Shown: positions 26,257 through 35,687, numbered from the stretch's first letter. The stretch is DNA of 64,000 nucleotides from Paracoccus sp. S3-43 (GCF_029027965.1 NZ_CP119082.1:1964001-2028000); one strand, 5' to 3'. Notes: generated from the letters alone by a model not told the origin. Numbers and translations are program-made.

Positions 26257-27897
26257 TTGCCAGCCACTTTCGGCATAGTCGATCTGTTTGCCGGCCCGGG
26301 CGGGCTGGGCGAGGGCTTTGCGTCCCTCGACATCGGCGGCCACGCGCCGTTCCGGATCGGCATCTCGGTCGAGAAGGAGGCCTCGGCGCATCGCACACTG
26401 ACCTTGCGCGCCTTCCTGCGGGCGCATCAGGCGCGTCACGGAGCGTTGCCGAAGGCCTTCATCGACTTCCACGCCGGGCTGATCCCGGAGCCCGACTGGA
26501 GCGAGGTGGATGCGGCGGCGTGGCAACATGCGACGGCGGAGGCGCAATGCCTCGAACTCGGGACGGAACCAGCTGCCGCCGCCATCGATCATGCCATCGG
26601 TGCGCTGCGCCGGGAGTTCGACGACACCATCCTGATCGGCGGCCCGCCCTGCCAAGCCTATTCGCTTGTCGGGCGCGCTCGGGCGAAGGGGAAGGTCGGA
26701 TATGTCCCCGAGAAGGACAAGCGGCATTACCTCTTCCGCGAATACATCCGGGTGCTAGATCGCTTGCGCCCCGCCGCTTTCGTCATGGAAAACGTCAAGG
26801 GCTTGCTATCCTCGACGGTCGAGAGCCGCCTCGTCTTCGAGATGCTGATGGAGGACCTCGCCTCGCTCGGCACCGGCCAAGGGCATCACTACGAGATACG
26901 GGCGATCCGGGTGGCAGACGGCAGCGCCAGCCTGCGGGAGGCTGAGCAGCCCTCGGATTTCATCGTCCGCGCAGAGGAATGGGGAGTCCCGCAGCGACGT
27001 CACCGCGTGATCATCGTTGGCATCCGATCAGATCTGGTGGACAGAGCCACCGGGACGAGTGTACCGGTTTCCGGGGTGACACGGACGGTCGACGATGCTA
27101 CCGGCATGATGCCGGAACTGCGCAGCGGCCTGAGCCGCGGTCGCGACGACCCGGCGAGTTGGCGGCGCGAGGTCGTCGAAGCCGCCCGGCTGCTGGCAGG
27201 CATCCACCGGGGCAAAGAAGACGGGCCGCTGCGCGACGTCTTTTCCGCCGTTGCGACGGGCCTGAAGAATGGACTGCTGGCACCCCGCCTTTCAGCACGC
27301 CGCCCCGAGGGCTACGGCACGTCGAACGACGAACTCCTCGCCTGGCTAGAGCGCCCTGCGCTGCGCGGTTTCGCCCAGCACGAGACACGCGGGCACATGC
27401 CCTCGGACCTCGGGCGCTATCTGTTCGCTGCCGTCTTCGGCGCGGTGCGCGGTTACAGCCCAAAGGCTTCCGATTTCCCACTGTCGCTCAGCCCCGACCA
27501 TCGCAACTGGCACAGCGGCGTCTTCAACGACCGCTTCCGGGTCCAGCTCGCCGGAGAGCCATCGACCACGGTCACGAGCCACATCTCGAAGGACGGCCAC
27601 TACTTCATCCACCCCGATCCCATGCAGTGCCGCAGCCTAACCGTGCGCGAGGCGGCGCGCCTGCAGACCTTCCCGGACGACTACCTGTTCCTCGGCAACC
27701 GGACGCAGCAATATGTCCAAGTCGGCAACGCCGTTCCGCCCTACCTCGCCCGCCAGATTGCCCAGCTTCTCCTGCGCGGCCTTTCCGGACCGCTGGCCGA
27801 CGACTCGGTGGTGGCAAAGTCCGAAAACAATGCTGCTCGCAGCTCCGAGATGTCCTGCGCCAGCAAACCCGAATCCGAAAGCCTGCCTAGTAGGTAG
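26257..27897 (+). CDS. C5-cytosine DNA methyltransferase
   Basis: A methylase of about 546 residues that would protect host DNA. Motif I is FAGPGGLGEGF, motif IV GGPPCQAYS (catalytic Cys near residue 132), motif VI MENVKG, motif VIII PQRRHRV, motifs IX-X RLQTFPDDY and QVGNAVPPYLA. The start is not certain: TTG at 26257 has GAGAGG 8 bases upstream and avoids overlap with vsr; GTG at 26125 would overlap vsr by 65 bp. Recognition sequence is unknown. The 3' end overlaps the last gene of the opposing operon by 157 bp. Confidence 0.9.
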   Translation: MPATFGIVDLFAGPGGLGEGFASLDIGGHAPFRIGISVEKEASAHRTLTLRAFLRAHQARHGALPKAFIDFHAGLIPEPDWSEVDAAAWQHATAEAQCLELGTEPAAAAIDHAIGALRREFDDTILIGGPPCQAYSLVGRARAKGKVGYVPEKDKRHYLFREYIRVLDRLRPAAFVMENVKGLLSSTVESRLVFEMLMEDLASLGTGQGHHYEIRAIRVADGSASLREAEQPSDFIVRAEEWGVPQRRHRVIIVGIRSDLVDRATGTSVPVSGVTRTVDDATGMMPELRSGLSRGRDDPASWRREVVEAARLLAGIHRGKEDGPLRDVFSAVATGLKNGLLAPRLSARRPEGYGTSNDELLAWLERPALRGFAQHETRGHMPSDLGRYLFAAVFGAVRGYSPKASDFPLSLSPDHRNWHSGVFNDRFRVQLAGEPSTTVTSHISKDGHYFIHPDPMQCRSLTVREAARLQTFPDDYLFLGNRTQQYVQVGNAVPPYLARQIAQLLLRGLSGPLADDSVVAKSENNAARSSEMSCASKPESESLPSR

Positions 27898-28808
27898 TCC
27901 AGCGCGTTCCGTTCGCTCCGCTCGAGTGCAGCGTGACCTTCAGCGAGATTTTCCAGAGCGGATTTTGACTTTGGGGAGAGACAGCCGCGCCGTTTGGCTT
28001 CCTGCGTCACGTTACGGGCCGCTTCCGCGAGGGACACTTCAGACAGCGGACGCACTGCCTGGTCGACGGAACCTTCCGGCACGCCGAAAACTCCGTCGAG
28101 GAATCTGGTGAGATCGCCCGGCGGCAGGTCCGCAAGGGACCTGATCTCGTTCCGGACCCGGATGCGGAGGATCGCGCGACGCATGATGTCTTCCATGGCA
28201 GCCTTGCCATGATGGCGCGCAGCGCGGAGCCAAGCCTCGGCGACCGCAAGCGCAAGAACGTGATCGCCCCCGATGCTCGGCCGCTCGGTAATCTGAACGA
28301 GGGCATCCTCGGTCAACGCGTCCAACAATCCCCAACGCTCGTGGTGCCCCGCCCCGCGGTCGATAGCACGGCCACGCATCCAGAGCCTCTGGAAAGTGTT
28401 GCGCACACCTCCGGCGTAGCGCTCGGTCGATCTGCCGAAGCGCCAGTGGGTGATGTCGGGGGCAATGACAGAGGCAACAAACGCCCAGACGTCATCCCGG
28501 AGCGCCTCGCCGGTAGTGAAGAGGTCGGATTGTGCAAGCCAAGCGGCGGTCTCGGCATCGAAGTCGGCATGGGACTGCCGGGCATCTTGCTGTTCAAACC
28601 CATGTTTCCGGGCAATTGCGACGAGATCCTGCCGCACGGTTGCGAGGGACGCTGCAGGGACGGGTGCGCCGCCGGTCGCGGCAAAGCGCACCTGATCGGG
28701 AAGGTCATCAGGGCGAAAGCCGGCCCGTGCCGACGGGCCATGCTCGAGGAACCTGCGAACGATCACATCGCAGGCCGGACCGGGCAGTCGTGGAAGCAGA
28801 AACGTCAT
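27741..28808 (-). CDS. Uncharacterised protein, last gene of the Z1 operon (possibly DUF6339-like)
   Basis: A 355-residue protein, starting MTFLLPRLPGPACDVIVRRF at the ATG that overlaps the previous stop (ATGA at 28805-28808). Recognisable strings are DVWAFVASVIAPDITHWRFG and ERYAGGVRNTFQRLWMRG, which remind me of DUF6339 proteins of defence loci; this is from memory and unverified. No nuclease or ATPase motif is visible. The final 52 codons are antisense to the methylase 3' end, and the C-terminus is Arg-rich. Confidence 0.7.
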   Translation of the reverse strand: MTFLLPRLPGPACDVIVRRFLEHGPSARAGFRPDDLPDQVRFAATGGAPVPAASLATVRQDLVAIARKHGFEQQDARQSHADFDAETAAWLAQSDLFTTGEALRDDVWAFVASVIAPDITHWRFGRSTERYAGGVRNTFQRLWMRGRAIDRGAGHHERWGLLDALTEDALVQITERPSIGGDHVLALAVAEAWLRAARHHGKAAMEDIMRRAILRIRVRNEIRSLADLPPGDLTRFLDGVFGVPEGSVDQAVRPLSEVSLAEAARNVTQEAKRRGCLSPKSKSALENLAEGHAALERSERNALDYLLGRLSDSGLLAQDISELRAALFSDFATTESSASGPERPRRRSWAIWRAR

Positions 28809-29713
28809 TCCGGAACTCCCGGCTCGGCGAGCGCAAGCATCGTTGAGCGAAAGACGCCCGGCCGGCTTTCGAGCACGGAACGGATGAAGGAAGCATCCTT
28901 CCCGGGCCACGCCTTGCGCAGCCACGTCGCCGCTTGGGCACCCAGCGACCCGGGCTCGGCCGCGTCCATCATCGTCCCGGCTTCGGGATCGGCAAGAAGA
29001 CGCTCGCAGATCTGGCTCATGATATCGGCCAAGAGAAACTGGATCGTGGCCGGATCCTCGTCCTCGATGCGCTGGAGAACCTCGCCGGACTTCTCGTTAA
29101 GGTAGAGGCGGACGGCTCCATGGAAGTCGCGCGTCCAGTCTCCCGGCGACCAGTGCAGGTGCCAAGGGGCGGCACCCGCAATTCCGCCGCCGAGCATCTG
29201 CGCAAGGTCCGCCGTCTCGATGGGGAAGCGTGGCTCTTCCCCCTCGAGCCTGACCCTTGCATTCTCGGACCAGAGCCGGTTGCCGGGATGGACGGGCGAG
29301 AGCGCCGAGAATTCAGCAGGGACATCTGCTAGGAGGATCTCGGTCTGCAGATCCAGGATCATCGAAAGCCGGTGGCCCTCGATGATCTGCTCGAACTCCC
29401 AGGACGTGTCCCCCGATCGGAGATCCCGGCGCGTGCGGGAGAGGATCAGACGAGGCAACCTGCCCTGACCGGTCCCGATCCTCACCGAGGCAGACAGGGC
29501 GAGCCGATCGACGGGGATACCGAGATCGGATGCTGCCAGCTCGAGATTCAGGCGCATTGTCCGGCGGATACGGATATCGCTCGCGCTGTCCCAGTGCGGA
29601 AGGAACTCGCCCGCCGCGGACCATTCGACGCCGTCCAGAGAAATCTCCCATGCCGAGGCTTCCACGGCCGATTCGGAAAGCGTGAGGAACGGAAACGCAA
29701 CCCGACGGTTCAT
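28805..29713 (-). CDS. Uncharacterised protein, fourth gene of the Z1 operon
   Basis: A 302-residue protein starting MNRRVAFPFLTLSESAVEAS at the ATG that overlaps the GHKL ATPase stop (ATGA at 29710-29713). I recognise no family. The first half looks beta-rich (RTMRLNLELAASDLGI, LALSASVRIGTGQGRLP) and the second half helical (FLLADIMSQICERLLADPEAG, SLGAQAATWLRKAWPG). It could be a structural or targeting subunit. It is bound into the operon by overlaps on both sides, so its product is likely needed in stoichiometric amounts. Confidence 0.72.
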   Translation of the reverse strand: MNRRVAFPFLTLSESAVEASAWEISLDGVEWSAAGEFLPHWDSASDIRIRRTMRLNLELAASDLGIPVDRLALSASVRIGTGQGRLPRLILSRTRRDLRSGDTSWEFEQIIEGHRLSMILDLQTEILLADVPAEFSALSPVHPGNRLWSENARVRLEGEEPRFPIETADLAQMLGGGIAGAAPWHLHWSPGDWTRDFHGAVRLYLNEKSGEVLQRIEDEDPATIQFLLADIMSQICERLLADPEAGTMMDAAEPGSLGAQAATWLRKAWPGKDASFIRSVLESRPGVFRSTMLALAEPGVPE

Positions 29714-31563
29714 GTTCCGGTCTCCGGAATGACATCTGCATCGGCACTCACCGCGCAATCATCCGGCACGACAACCCGGATCTCGAACCGTCCTTCGCGA
29801 CCGCCTAGGTCGAGAGTGTTGCCAGCGGTTTCCGCCTTTCCGTCCAGCCACCTGACGGACAGGACGTCAGGCCTGCCGACGGTGTCGTCGGCTGATCCAA
29901 GCGTCGCGCCTTCCACCGCAACGGAGGCTGTAGCAATCAGCTTCGCGCCACTTCGCCACGCGTCCTGCGTCACCTCAGTGAGGAAGACGGCAATCCGTCC
30001 GGCATCGCCAGCCTCGAGGCGTTGAAACACGGGACGACTTGCCCGCGCCCTCGAGGGGCGCCCGCCTCCGGATCCGCCGGAACCTCGCCGCCGCCCGGCG
30101 CCGTCGCCCCCGACGTTTTCGAGCACTGCCCCAAGGCGCCCGGCAAGGCGGGCGAGCGGTGGGCCGGATCCGTCCCCCGGCCTGCGTGAGATCGGCTCCA
30201 TGCCCATCTCGGCGGCGATTTCCTTCAGGCGCTTCAGCGCGATGTTGACGTAGCGCTTCTCGTTGCCTCGCGGCAGGTTGTCGGGAACCCAGTCGTCATG
30301 GGCAGGCGGTTCGGAATCCGCAAAGGCCTGCTCTACCTCATCCTCGTCGCTGGCGATGAACACGCCTGCCCATTCCAGCCGCGCGTCGGGGTGCGGGTTG
30401 CCCTCGAGATACTTCACGACGAGCTCGATGGGCCGCATCAGCGCAATGTGGTGCATCTGCTCGGGGACAAGCCGGATGTCCTCATCTGCGGTCAGGCGAC
30501 GCCTCGGCGACCGCAGGCCCTTCTCGATCGCGAGTGTGCCGAGGAACTTCTGAGGCCTCTGGGACTCGATCCGCCGCACATCGTTCCCCCGCCGGACCCT
30601 TGCCGCGCTCATTGCCTTGCACAACAGATCGAACGGAGCGAGGTCCTCTGGCGCCGGAACGGGCAGTTCCCGATCCTCGACCATCACCCTGCAGGCGAAG
30701 CGGTGCTTCGCCGGGGCGTCGCGCATCATCCGCGGCCAGAAGTTCCAGAGCAGCGTTTCGATGATCCGGTTTCCGGTCGCCGTCAGATTGCCCTCGTCGG
30801 TCTCGAAGCCGAGGATCATGACCGTGGTCCCCGATTGGCCGGGGCGGCGTTCCGGCAGACCGAGATGACCGGCCAATGCCGAGGCGGCAGCACCTGTTAC
30901 CGGATCGGCGATCCCGTCCTCCGGATCCCTGACGCCCCACCAGTGACGGCCTGTGAAGCGCCTCCTCATCCCGTTCTCCGGCTTCTCGAAGGAGCGGCCG
31001 ACATGGCATGCCATCAGGCGTCGCCCCTCCGGACCGGCTCCGTCGGGCAGCGTATCCACGATGATCGTGCTGCAGGCGCTGGCGCGATACAGGGCGACCT
31101 TGCCGAAGCCGTAGGTGCCGCCCCCCTGTTCGGTGTCCCGAGCTGTGCCGATGTTGCGAAGGAAGTCGATGAAGTTGGTCTGTTCGGTTCCTACCGGGAT
31201 CCGGTCCGACCGTGTCGGGCCGCCAAGCCCCACGGTGCCGAAGTCGCAGATCTCGAGAACGACCGCCCTTTCGGCCCCGAGGAAGGCTGAAATTGTGGCG
31301 GATGACCAGGGTTCCTCGGGAATCTCGGCAAGGAAGAAGCTGCGAAGGATGTCGCGCTGGGCACCCGGCAGTGTCCGCAGCCTGATCAGGATCTCGGGCC
31401 CGACGCCCGGTCGCGCGGCATCGGCAATGTTCTGGACCGCTTCCCGAATGACTGTCTGCAACGGGTCGAGCGTTGGCGCGCCGAGCAGACGGCGGAAGTT
31501 CTCGCCGATGTTTCCGGTCGAACCGTAGGGCTCGGAATGGAGCTCGAGCGGGCTCAAGGTCAT
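29710..31563 (-). CDS. GHKL-type (MutL/MORC/Hsp90-like) ATPase of the Z1 operon
   Basis: A 617-residue protein with the Bergerat ATP fold near the N-terminus: motif I REAVQNIADA (Glu41, Asn45, Asp48), motif II EICDFGTVGLGG (Asp107, Gly109) and motif III GGGTYGFGK (147-155). Such ATPases dimerise as ATP-driven clamps on DNA. A Gly/Arg-rich linker lies near residues 510-530, before a beta-rich C-terminal domain. The ATG at 31563 is chosen for the ATGA overlap with the nuclease stop; a longer upstream frame is antisense noise. MutL/MORC homologues of this kind are known in restriction-like loci. Confidence 0.85.
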   Translation of the reverse strand: MTLSPLELHSEPYGSTGNIGENFRRLLGAPTLDPLQTVIREAVQNIADAARPGVGPEILIRLRTLPGAQRDILRSFFLAEIPEEPWSSATISAFLGAERAVVLEICDFGTVGLGGPTRSDRIPVGTEQTNFIDFLRNIGTARDTEQGGGTYGFGKVALYRASACSTIIVDTLPDGAGPEGRRLMACHVGRSFEKPENGMRRRFTGRHWWGVRDPEDGIADPVTGAAASALAGHLGLPERRPGQSGTTVMILGFETDEGNLTATGNRIIETLLWNFWPRMMRDAPAKHRFACRVMVEDRELPVPAPEDLAPFDLLCKAMSAARVRRGNDVRRIESQRPQKFLGTLAIEKGLRSPRRRLTADEDIRLVPEQMHHIALMRPIELVVKYLEGNPHPDARLEWAGVFIASDEDEVEQAFADSEPPAHDDWVPDNLPRGNEKRYVNIALKRLKEIAAEMGMEPISRRPGDGSGPPLARLAGRLGAVLENVGGDGAGRRRGSGGSGGGRPSRARASRPVFQRLEAGDAGRIAVFLTEVTQDAWRSGAKLIATASVAVEGATLGSADDTVGRPDVLSVRWLDGKAETAGNTLDLGGREGRFEIRVVVPDDCAVSADADVIPETGT

Positions 31564-32573
31564 CCGGACAATTCCTGAAGGAGTGAGACGAATTCCGTCG
31601 GCTGGCATTCTGCGTCGGAGGCATGCCCGAGATCGATCCTGTAGGTCGCATCGACGATACCTGCAGGGGTCCTTCCGCCGACAAAGCTCGAAGGCGCGAT
31701 CTGGGGAAAACCTGGGCCGACACGATAGAGGCGTTCTGCCTCCGCCCTGAATGCGAAACGGTTCCATCCGGCGTCATGCACATCCGTGCAGCCGACGGCG
31801 GCGAGCAGCGCCCGCAGTCCCGCAGGGTCGTCGGCCCGCAGCAACGCCCTGTCTCCGAGCGAAGCCACGGTGAGAAGCCCGCCCTCGACTGCTTCGAGGA
31901 CCAGATGCGCAAGGTGCAAAGACCCGCCCGCAGGCGGTTCCAGCTGATCGATGCCGTTGATGGTGACCTCGTGAGCCCCGGCGCCGAGCGATGCCTTGAC
32001 CTCCAGCGAGACGTCTCTCGCCCGGAAGTCGTGCCGGTCTCCGGCCGGTCCGCGCCAGCAGCGCCAGGCCGAAGGCGAAATGTCGAGGAGCCGGTTCAAT
32101 ACCACCAGCTCGGCCACGAGGCCGACAACCCGCGGTCTGTCGATCTCGCTCCCTGCAGGCGGGATGAGAAGTTCGCGGAAGTCATCGAGCGCACCTGCCA
32201 CCGCCGCGGCCCCGTCCTTCCGGTCCGCCAGACGCCGGATGATGTCATCCACGACCTCGCCGAACACGGCTTCGAGATCTGGCGACGTGCAAACGACATC
32301 GAGAAACCGGATCGCGCGTTGCCCATGCGTGAGGGTCGTCAAGCCGATCTTCAAGGCACTGCCCGTCTCGAGAGCACCGATCTTCTCGCCCGCCGCAAGC
32401 GGCACCAGCAGCCGCGCCTCCCCGCCGGAACCGACGGCCAGCCGGACGGGCCCCGCCTTCGTCGTTGCACCAAGAGGCAACGAGGTGATGCCGAGACCAT
32501 CTCCGTCGATGTGCCCTGCCCGAAGGACATTCCAGCGTCCCTGCACCGGGCTCTCCTGCTCGGGTCTAGACAC
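31560..32573 (-). CDS. DUF4420-type PD-(D/E)XK nuclease of the Z1 operon
   Basis: A 337-residue protein. The putative active site is Glu155 in GLVAELVVLN, Asp182 in GDRHDFRARD and the Glu191-x-Lys193 of SLEVKAS, a complete PD-(D/E)XK set. The family is DUF4420 (PF14390). The start is GTG at 32573, picked because GGAGG lies 6 bases upstream; it overlaps the Z1 gene end by 8 bp. It is the most likely DNA-cutting component of the system. Confidence 0.85.
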   Translation of the reverse strand: MSRPEQESPVQGRWNVLRAGHIDGDGLGITSLPLGATTKAGPVRLAVGSGGEARLLVPLAAGEKIGALETGSALKIGLTTLTHGQRAIRFLDVVCTSPDLEAVFGEVVDDIIRRLADRKDGAAAVAGALDDFRELLIPPAGSEIDRPRVVGLVAELVVLNRLLDISPSAWRCWRGPAGDRHDFRARDVSLEVKASLGAGAHEVTINGIDQLEPPAGGSLHLAHLVLEAVEGGLLTVASLGDRALLRADDPAGLRALLAAVGCTDVHDAGWNRFAFRAEAERLYRVGPGFPQIAPSSFVGGRTPAGIVDATYRIDLGHASDAECQPTEFVSLLQELSG

Positions 32574-35199
32574 CTGCTGCCTCCGTCTGCGCGGCCTCCT
32601 CTTCTTCGATCGCGGCGACTTCCTCGGCCGACAGCGGCTGCAGCTCCACCGAGACGAAGTTCCCGCCCTCCGTGACCGATCCGGGGAAGACGATCCCGAT
32701 GCCGAGCACGTCATGCACGGCATCGAGCGGCGCTCTCGCCTTGCTCTCGCGCTCGGGGCGCGAGTCCCGCGCGATGGGATAGAGCAGGAGAAGCGGAACC
32801 TGTCCCACCGCGTCCAGCCTCGCCGCCTTCAGCTCCTCCCAGCTTCCATTGCCTCCGACACCATTGCCACAGTCGAAAACCACGTCGCGTCTCGACATGA
32901 GCGCCTTGATGTCCGCAATCCCGTTCGAGTCCTTCAACCTCGCGCGGCTGACCGTCCTGACGGAACCGATCGTACCGAGAGGAGCATCGGAATCGCGACC
33001 GCGGCCGGACTCGACGATGCCGACGTTCCATGTTGAAAGGCGCGGATCCGGCCCGTCGATGAACGGGATCAACATGGCCGGCAGCAAGTCGGCTTGGGAG
33101 GACTCGACGAAATAGGCTTCGAGGAATCTGCGGACCGACGACCTTGGCACGTTTCGCCAGAGCTTGCGGTCCACCGTTTCCCGATCGCGCAGGCCAAGCG
33201 CCTCGATACGACTGACCAGTTCGCCGCCTGTTGCCCAGTTCCTTTCGAGCAGTCCCGCGTCAGTGTGAGCGAAACGGAACGTTTGGCGATGGGTCCCCCA
33301 GTAGCTGACAGCGCAGCGCCTCGCGGCACGCATCTTGTTTGCCGCTGTGATCGCCATGCCGGGGATTGCTCTGATCCGGACCGCAAGGTCCATCGGCGTG
33401 AGGTCCCGGAGCCGATACTGTTCGATGTCGTCCCTGATTTCCTGCTCGACGGAGGCAAGCTGCCTGAACCTCAGCTTCAGGCCGCGCGGCATCCAAATCC
33501 GCGGAAGATCTTCGTAGCCGGGCCGGTAGCCGAACCAGCGTCCCATCTGGAGGAGCGTGTCATACTGGTTCGCCGTTCGAAGGAAATAGCTGACCATCAG
33601 GCCTTCGAGGGTCAGGCCACGAGCGAGGATGGAGCCGCCGACCACGATGTAGGTCCTCGCCTTGCCTGAATAGTCGATCCTGTCATCGCTTGCGCCGTTC
33701 TCAACTGGGAACGCGATAGCTTCAAGCACTTCCGACAGATACTTGAAGACCTCGTCCAAGGTGACCGGCCTGGCATCAGTCAGGTCGTCCGGCAATCGTC
33801 CCTGTTCCTCGTCCCAGACCCGACCGAGCCGCGATCCTAGGTAGGATGCCTGATCGACGAGGTCCCCGCGGTGCACGTCGATCCAGCCCTCGATCAGCGC
33901 CGCAACCCGCTCGTGCGCACGAACGTAGGCCGATGTATGCACCAGCATCGTCATGTGCTGGTCCCCATGTCCGCGGGCACGCCGAGCGGCGCAGCACGCG
34001 AGGAAGTAGAGGATGGCGGCCTCGAGGCTCGGCGTTATGGCAGGCTGGAAAGCGTCGCGCTCCTTTCTGCTGCGCGGCTGCAGCCCCGCCTCGTCCTCAT
34101 CCGACACGTCGCGGATCATGTCGAGCCCTTCCTCGTCGGGCCGCACGTCCTCCGGATCGACCGGCGTCTTCCCGAACAGACGCTCGGTGCCGAAGTACCG
34201 ATCCGGCTTTGGCAGTGCCGTGATGAAATCCCGTGGATAGAGGTCGTCGAGTTCCTGCCCGTCAACACGATAAGGGTTGATCAGCACATTCGCGAAGGGC
34301 GTGGCAGTGTAGCCAACGTAGGTAACGGCCGGGAGAAGGCCGAGAAGCTCGCGGATACGCTGGTTGATGGCCGTCATGTCAAGCTCGCCTCGTGCAGAGT
34401 TCACGCTTGCCTGGTCGCATTCGTCGTCGATGAGGAGAACCCGGAGCTGCTGCAACACGGCCGGCAATGTCTCCCTGATGGCCTTGCGCAATTCCCCAAG
34501 GGGCGAGACGTTCTTTTTGATAATGGCCAGCTGCGCCTTGTCGGAATGAGAGAGGAAACCGCCCTGAGGCGGTGCCCGGAAATCCCTGTCCACTTCGTTC
34601 GACGTGAGCACCTGCCAGTTCAGGGGATTGCGCCGCACCAGGTCGGAATACAACCTGAGCTGTGTCTGATGGCGCAGCTTGTTCGTCAGACCGGCGAGGA
34701 CGATCACGGTATCGTAGCCTGCATCGAGTGCCTTGGCGATGACGGCCGTCATGTTGGCCGTCTTGCCCGACTGGACATGGCCCACGACCAGTCCGCGGCA
34801 TGAGAACTGACTCCTCGACGCATCCCGAGGGTTCTCGAGAAGAGAGACCACCTCGTTCGATGCGTCATCGATGCCGCGCACGTCGTCCTCGTGCCACTTC
34901 TTCTCGTTGAGAAGGAAGGACTTCACGGCCGGCCAGTGCAGGTCCGACGGTCTCGGGCCGAAGTACCATTCCGGCCGTTTCCTGATCACCGAGTGGCTGT
35001 GGAGTATCTCGATCTGTTCGAACTCGCGGGCAACGATGGCGGCGGCTTCGTCGATTTCGCCGGACAGATTAGCTGCAAGCCCGGGGGAGAGGAGGTCGAG
35101 TTCGGCGCGAACGGCAGCAGCCGCGCTTTCTATATTGCCATGCCGAGGCAGCGCCTGGCGAATACGTTCAACCAATCCATCAACTTGAGGCCCCGGCAC
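32566..35199 (-). CDS. Z1-domain SF2-type ATPase/helicase
   Basis: An 877-residue motor protein, first gene of the operon. Walker A is GHVQSGKT (residues 140-147), Walker B LLIDDECDQ (256-263), and a TAT motif follows in YVGYTATPFAN (294-303). The Z1 domain covers the C-terminal half-core, with GGSILARGLTLEGL (521-534) and the hallmark GRWFGYRPGYEDL (553-565). The start is GTG at 35199 with GGGAGG 6 bases upstream. Z1 proteins accompany MutL-like ATPases in restriction-like loci. The C-terminus is Glu-rich. Confidence 0.9.
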   Translation of the reverse strand: MPGPQVDGLVERIRQALPRHGNIESAAAAVRAELDLLSPGLAANLSGEIDEAAAIVAREFEQIEILHSHSVIRKRPEWYFGPRPSDLHWPAVKSFLLNEKKWHEDDVRGIDDASNEVVSLLENPRDASRSQFSCRGLVVGHVQSGKTANMTAVIAKALDAGYDTVIVLAGLTNKLRHQTQLRLYSDLVRRNPLNWQVLTSNEVDRDFRAPPQGGFLSHSDKAQLAIIKKNVSPLGELRKAIRETLPAVLQQLRVLLIDDECDQASVNSARGELDMTAINQRIRELLGLLPAVTYVGYTATPFANVLINPYRVDGQELDDLYPRDFITALPKPDRYFGTERLFGKTPVDPEDVRPDEEGLDMIRDVSDEDEAGLQPRSRKERDAFQPAITPSLEAAILYFLACCAARRARGHGDQHMTMLVHTSAYVRAHERVAALIEGWIDVHRGDLVDQASYLGSRLGRVWDEEQGRLPDDLTDARPVTLDEVFKYLSEVLEAIAFPVENGASDDRIDYSGKARTYIVVGGSILARGLTLEGLMVSYFLRTANQYDTLLQMGRWFGYRPGYEDLPRIWMPRGLKLRFRQLASVEQEIRDDIEQYRLRDLTPMDLAVRIRAIPGMAITAANKMRAARRCAVSYWGTHRQTFRFAHTDAGLLERNWATGGELVSRIEALGLRDRETVDRKLWRNVPRSSVRRFLEAYFVESSQADLLPAMLIPFIDGPDPRLSTWNVGIVESGRGRDSDAPLGTIGSVRTVSRARLKDSNGIADIKALMSRRDVVFDCGNGVGGNGSWEELKAARLDAVGQVPLLLLYPIARDSRPERESKARAPLDAVHDVLGIGIVFPGSVTEGGNFVSVELQPLSAEEVAAIEEEEAAQTEAAGV

Positions 35200-35312
35200 A
35201 ACGCCCTCCCGACTGAAACGCGAGCAATCTCCAGAAGAACTGGATCAAGCCGAAGCAATCACGCAATGATTTCGGGATCAAGTCGAGGATTGGATTGGAA
35301 GTGCCGAAAATG

Positions 35313-35687
35313 TCAGAAAGACTTCCGCTGCACCTCCCACTCCTCCGGGAACCCGTCCATCAGCCGGGCCAAGGTCACCTCCGGCCCCTGCCTGCCGTCC
35401 ATGATCGCTTCCACGATGTCGGGCGCGAATAGCGTCAGGCGCAGGACGCGGGTGAGGTAGGACGGGGCGATGCATTCGCGCTCTGCGAGTTCGGCGATGG
35501 TGGCGAACTCGCCGGAGTCGAGCATGCGTTTCCAGCGGAAAGCCCGCGCCAGAGCCTTTACCAGGGCGTCGTCTGGCCGCCGCGAGGTGGGCGCGCCGTC
35601 GGGGAGCGCGATCGCCTTCCGCCCGCCGCGCCTGACGATGCGCAACGGGACGTGGAGCGTCACGGTGTCGGCAGCGGGGCGGGTCAT
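35313..35687 (-). CDS. Small protein typically paired with a serine recombinase
   Basis: A 124-residue protein with a helix-turn-helix-like centre (GEFATIAELAERECIAPSYL). Short proteins of this type regularly follow large serine recombinase genes in alphaproteobacterial islands and may act as recombination partners. Its ATG overlaps the recombinase stop (ATGA at 35684-35687). The gene looks complete, though its partner is cut. Confidence 0.65.
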   Translation of the reverse strand: MTRPAADTVTLHVPLRIVRRGGRKAIALPDGAPTSRRPDDALVKALARAFRWKRMLDSGEFATIAELAERECIAPSYLTRVLRLTLFAPDIVEAIMDGRQGPEVTLARLMDGFPEEWEVQRKSF

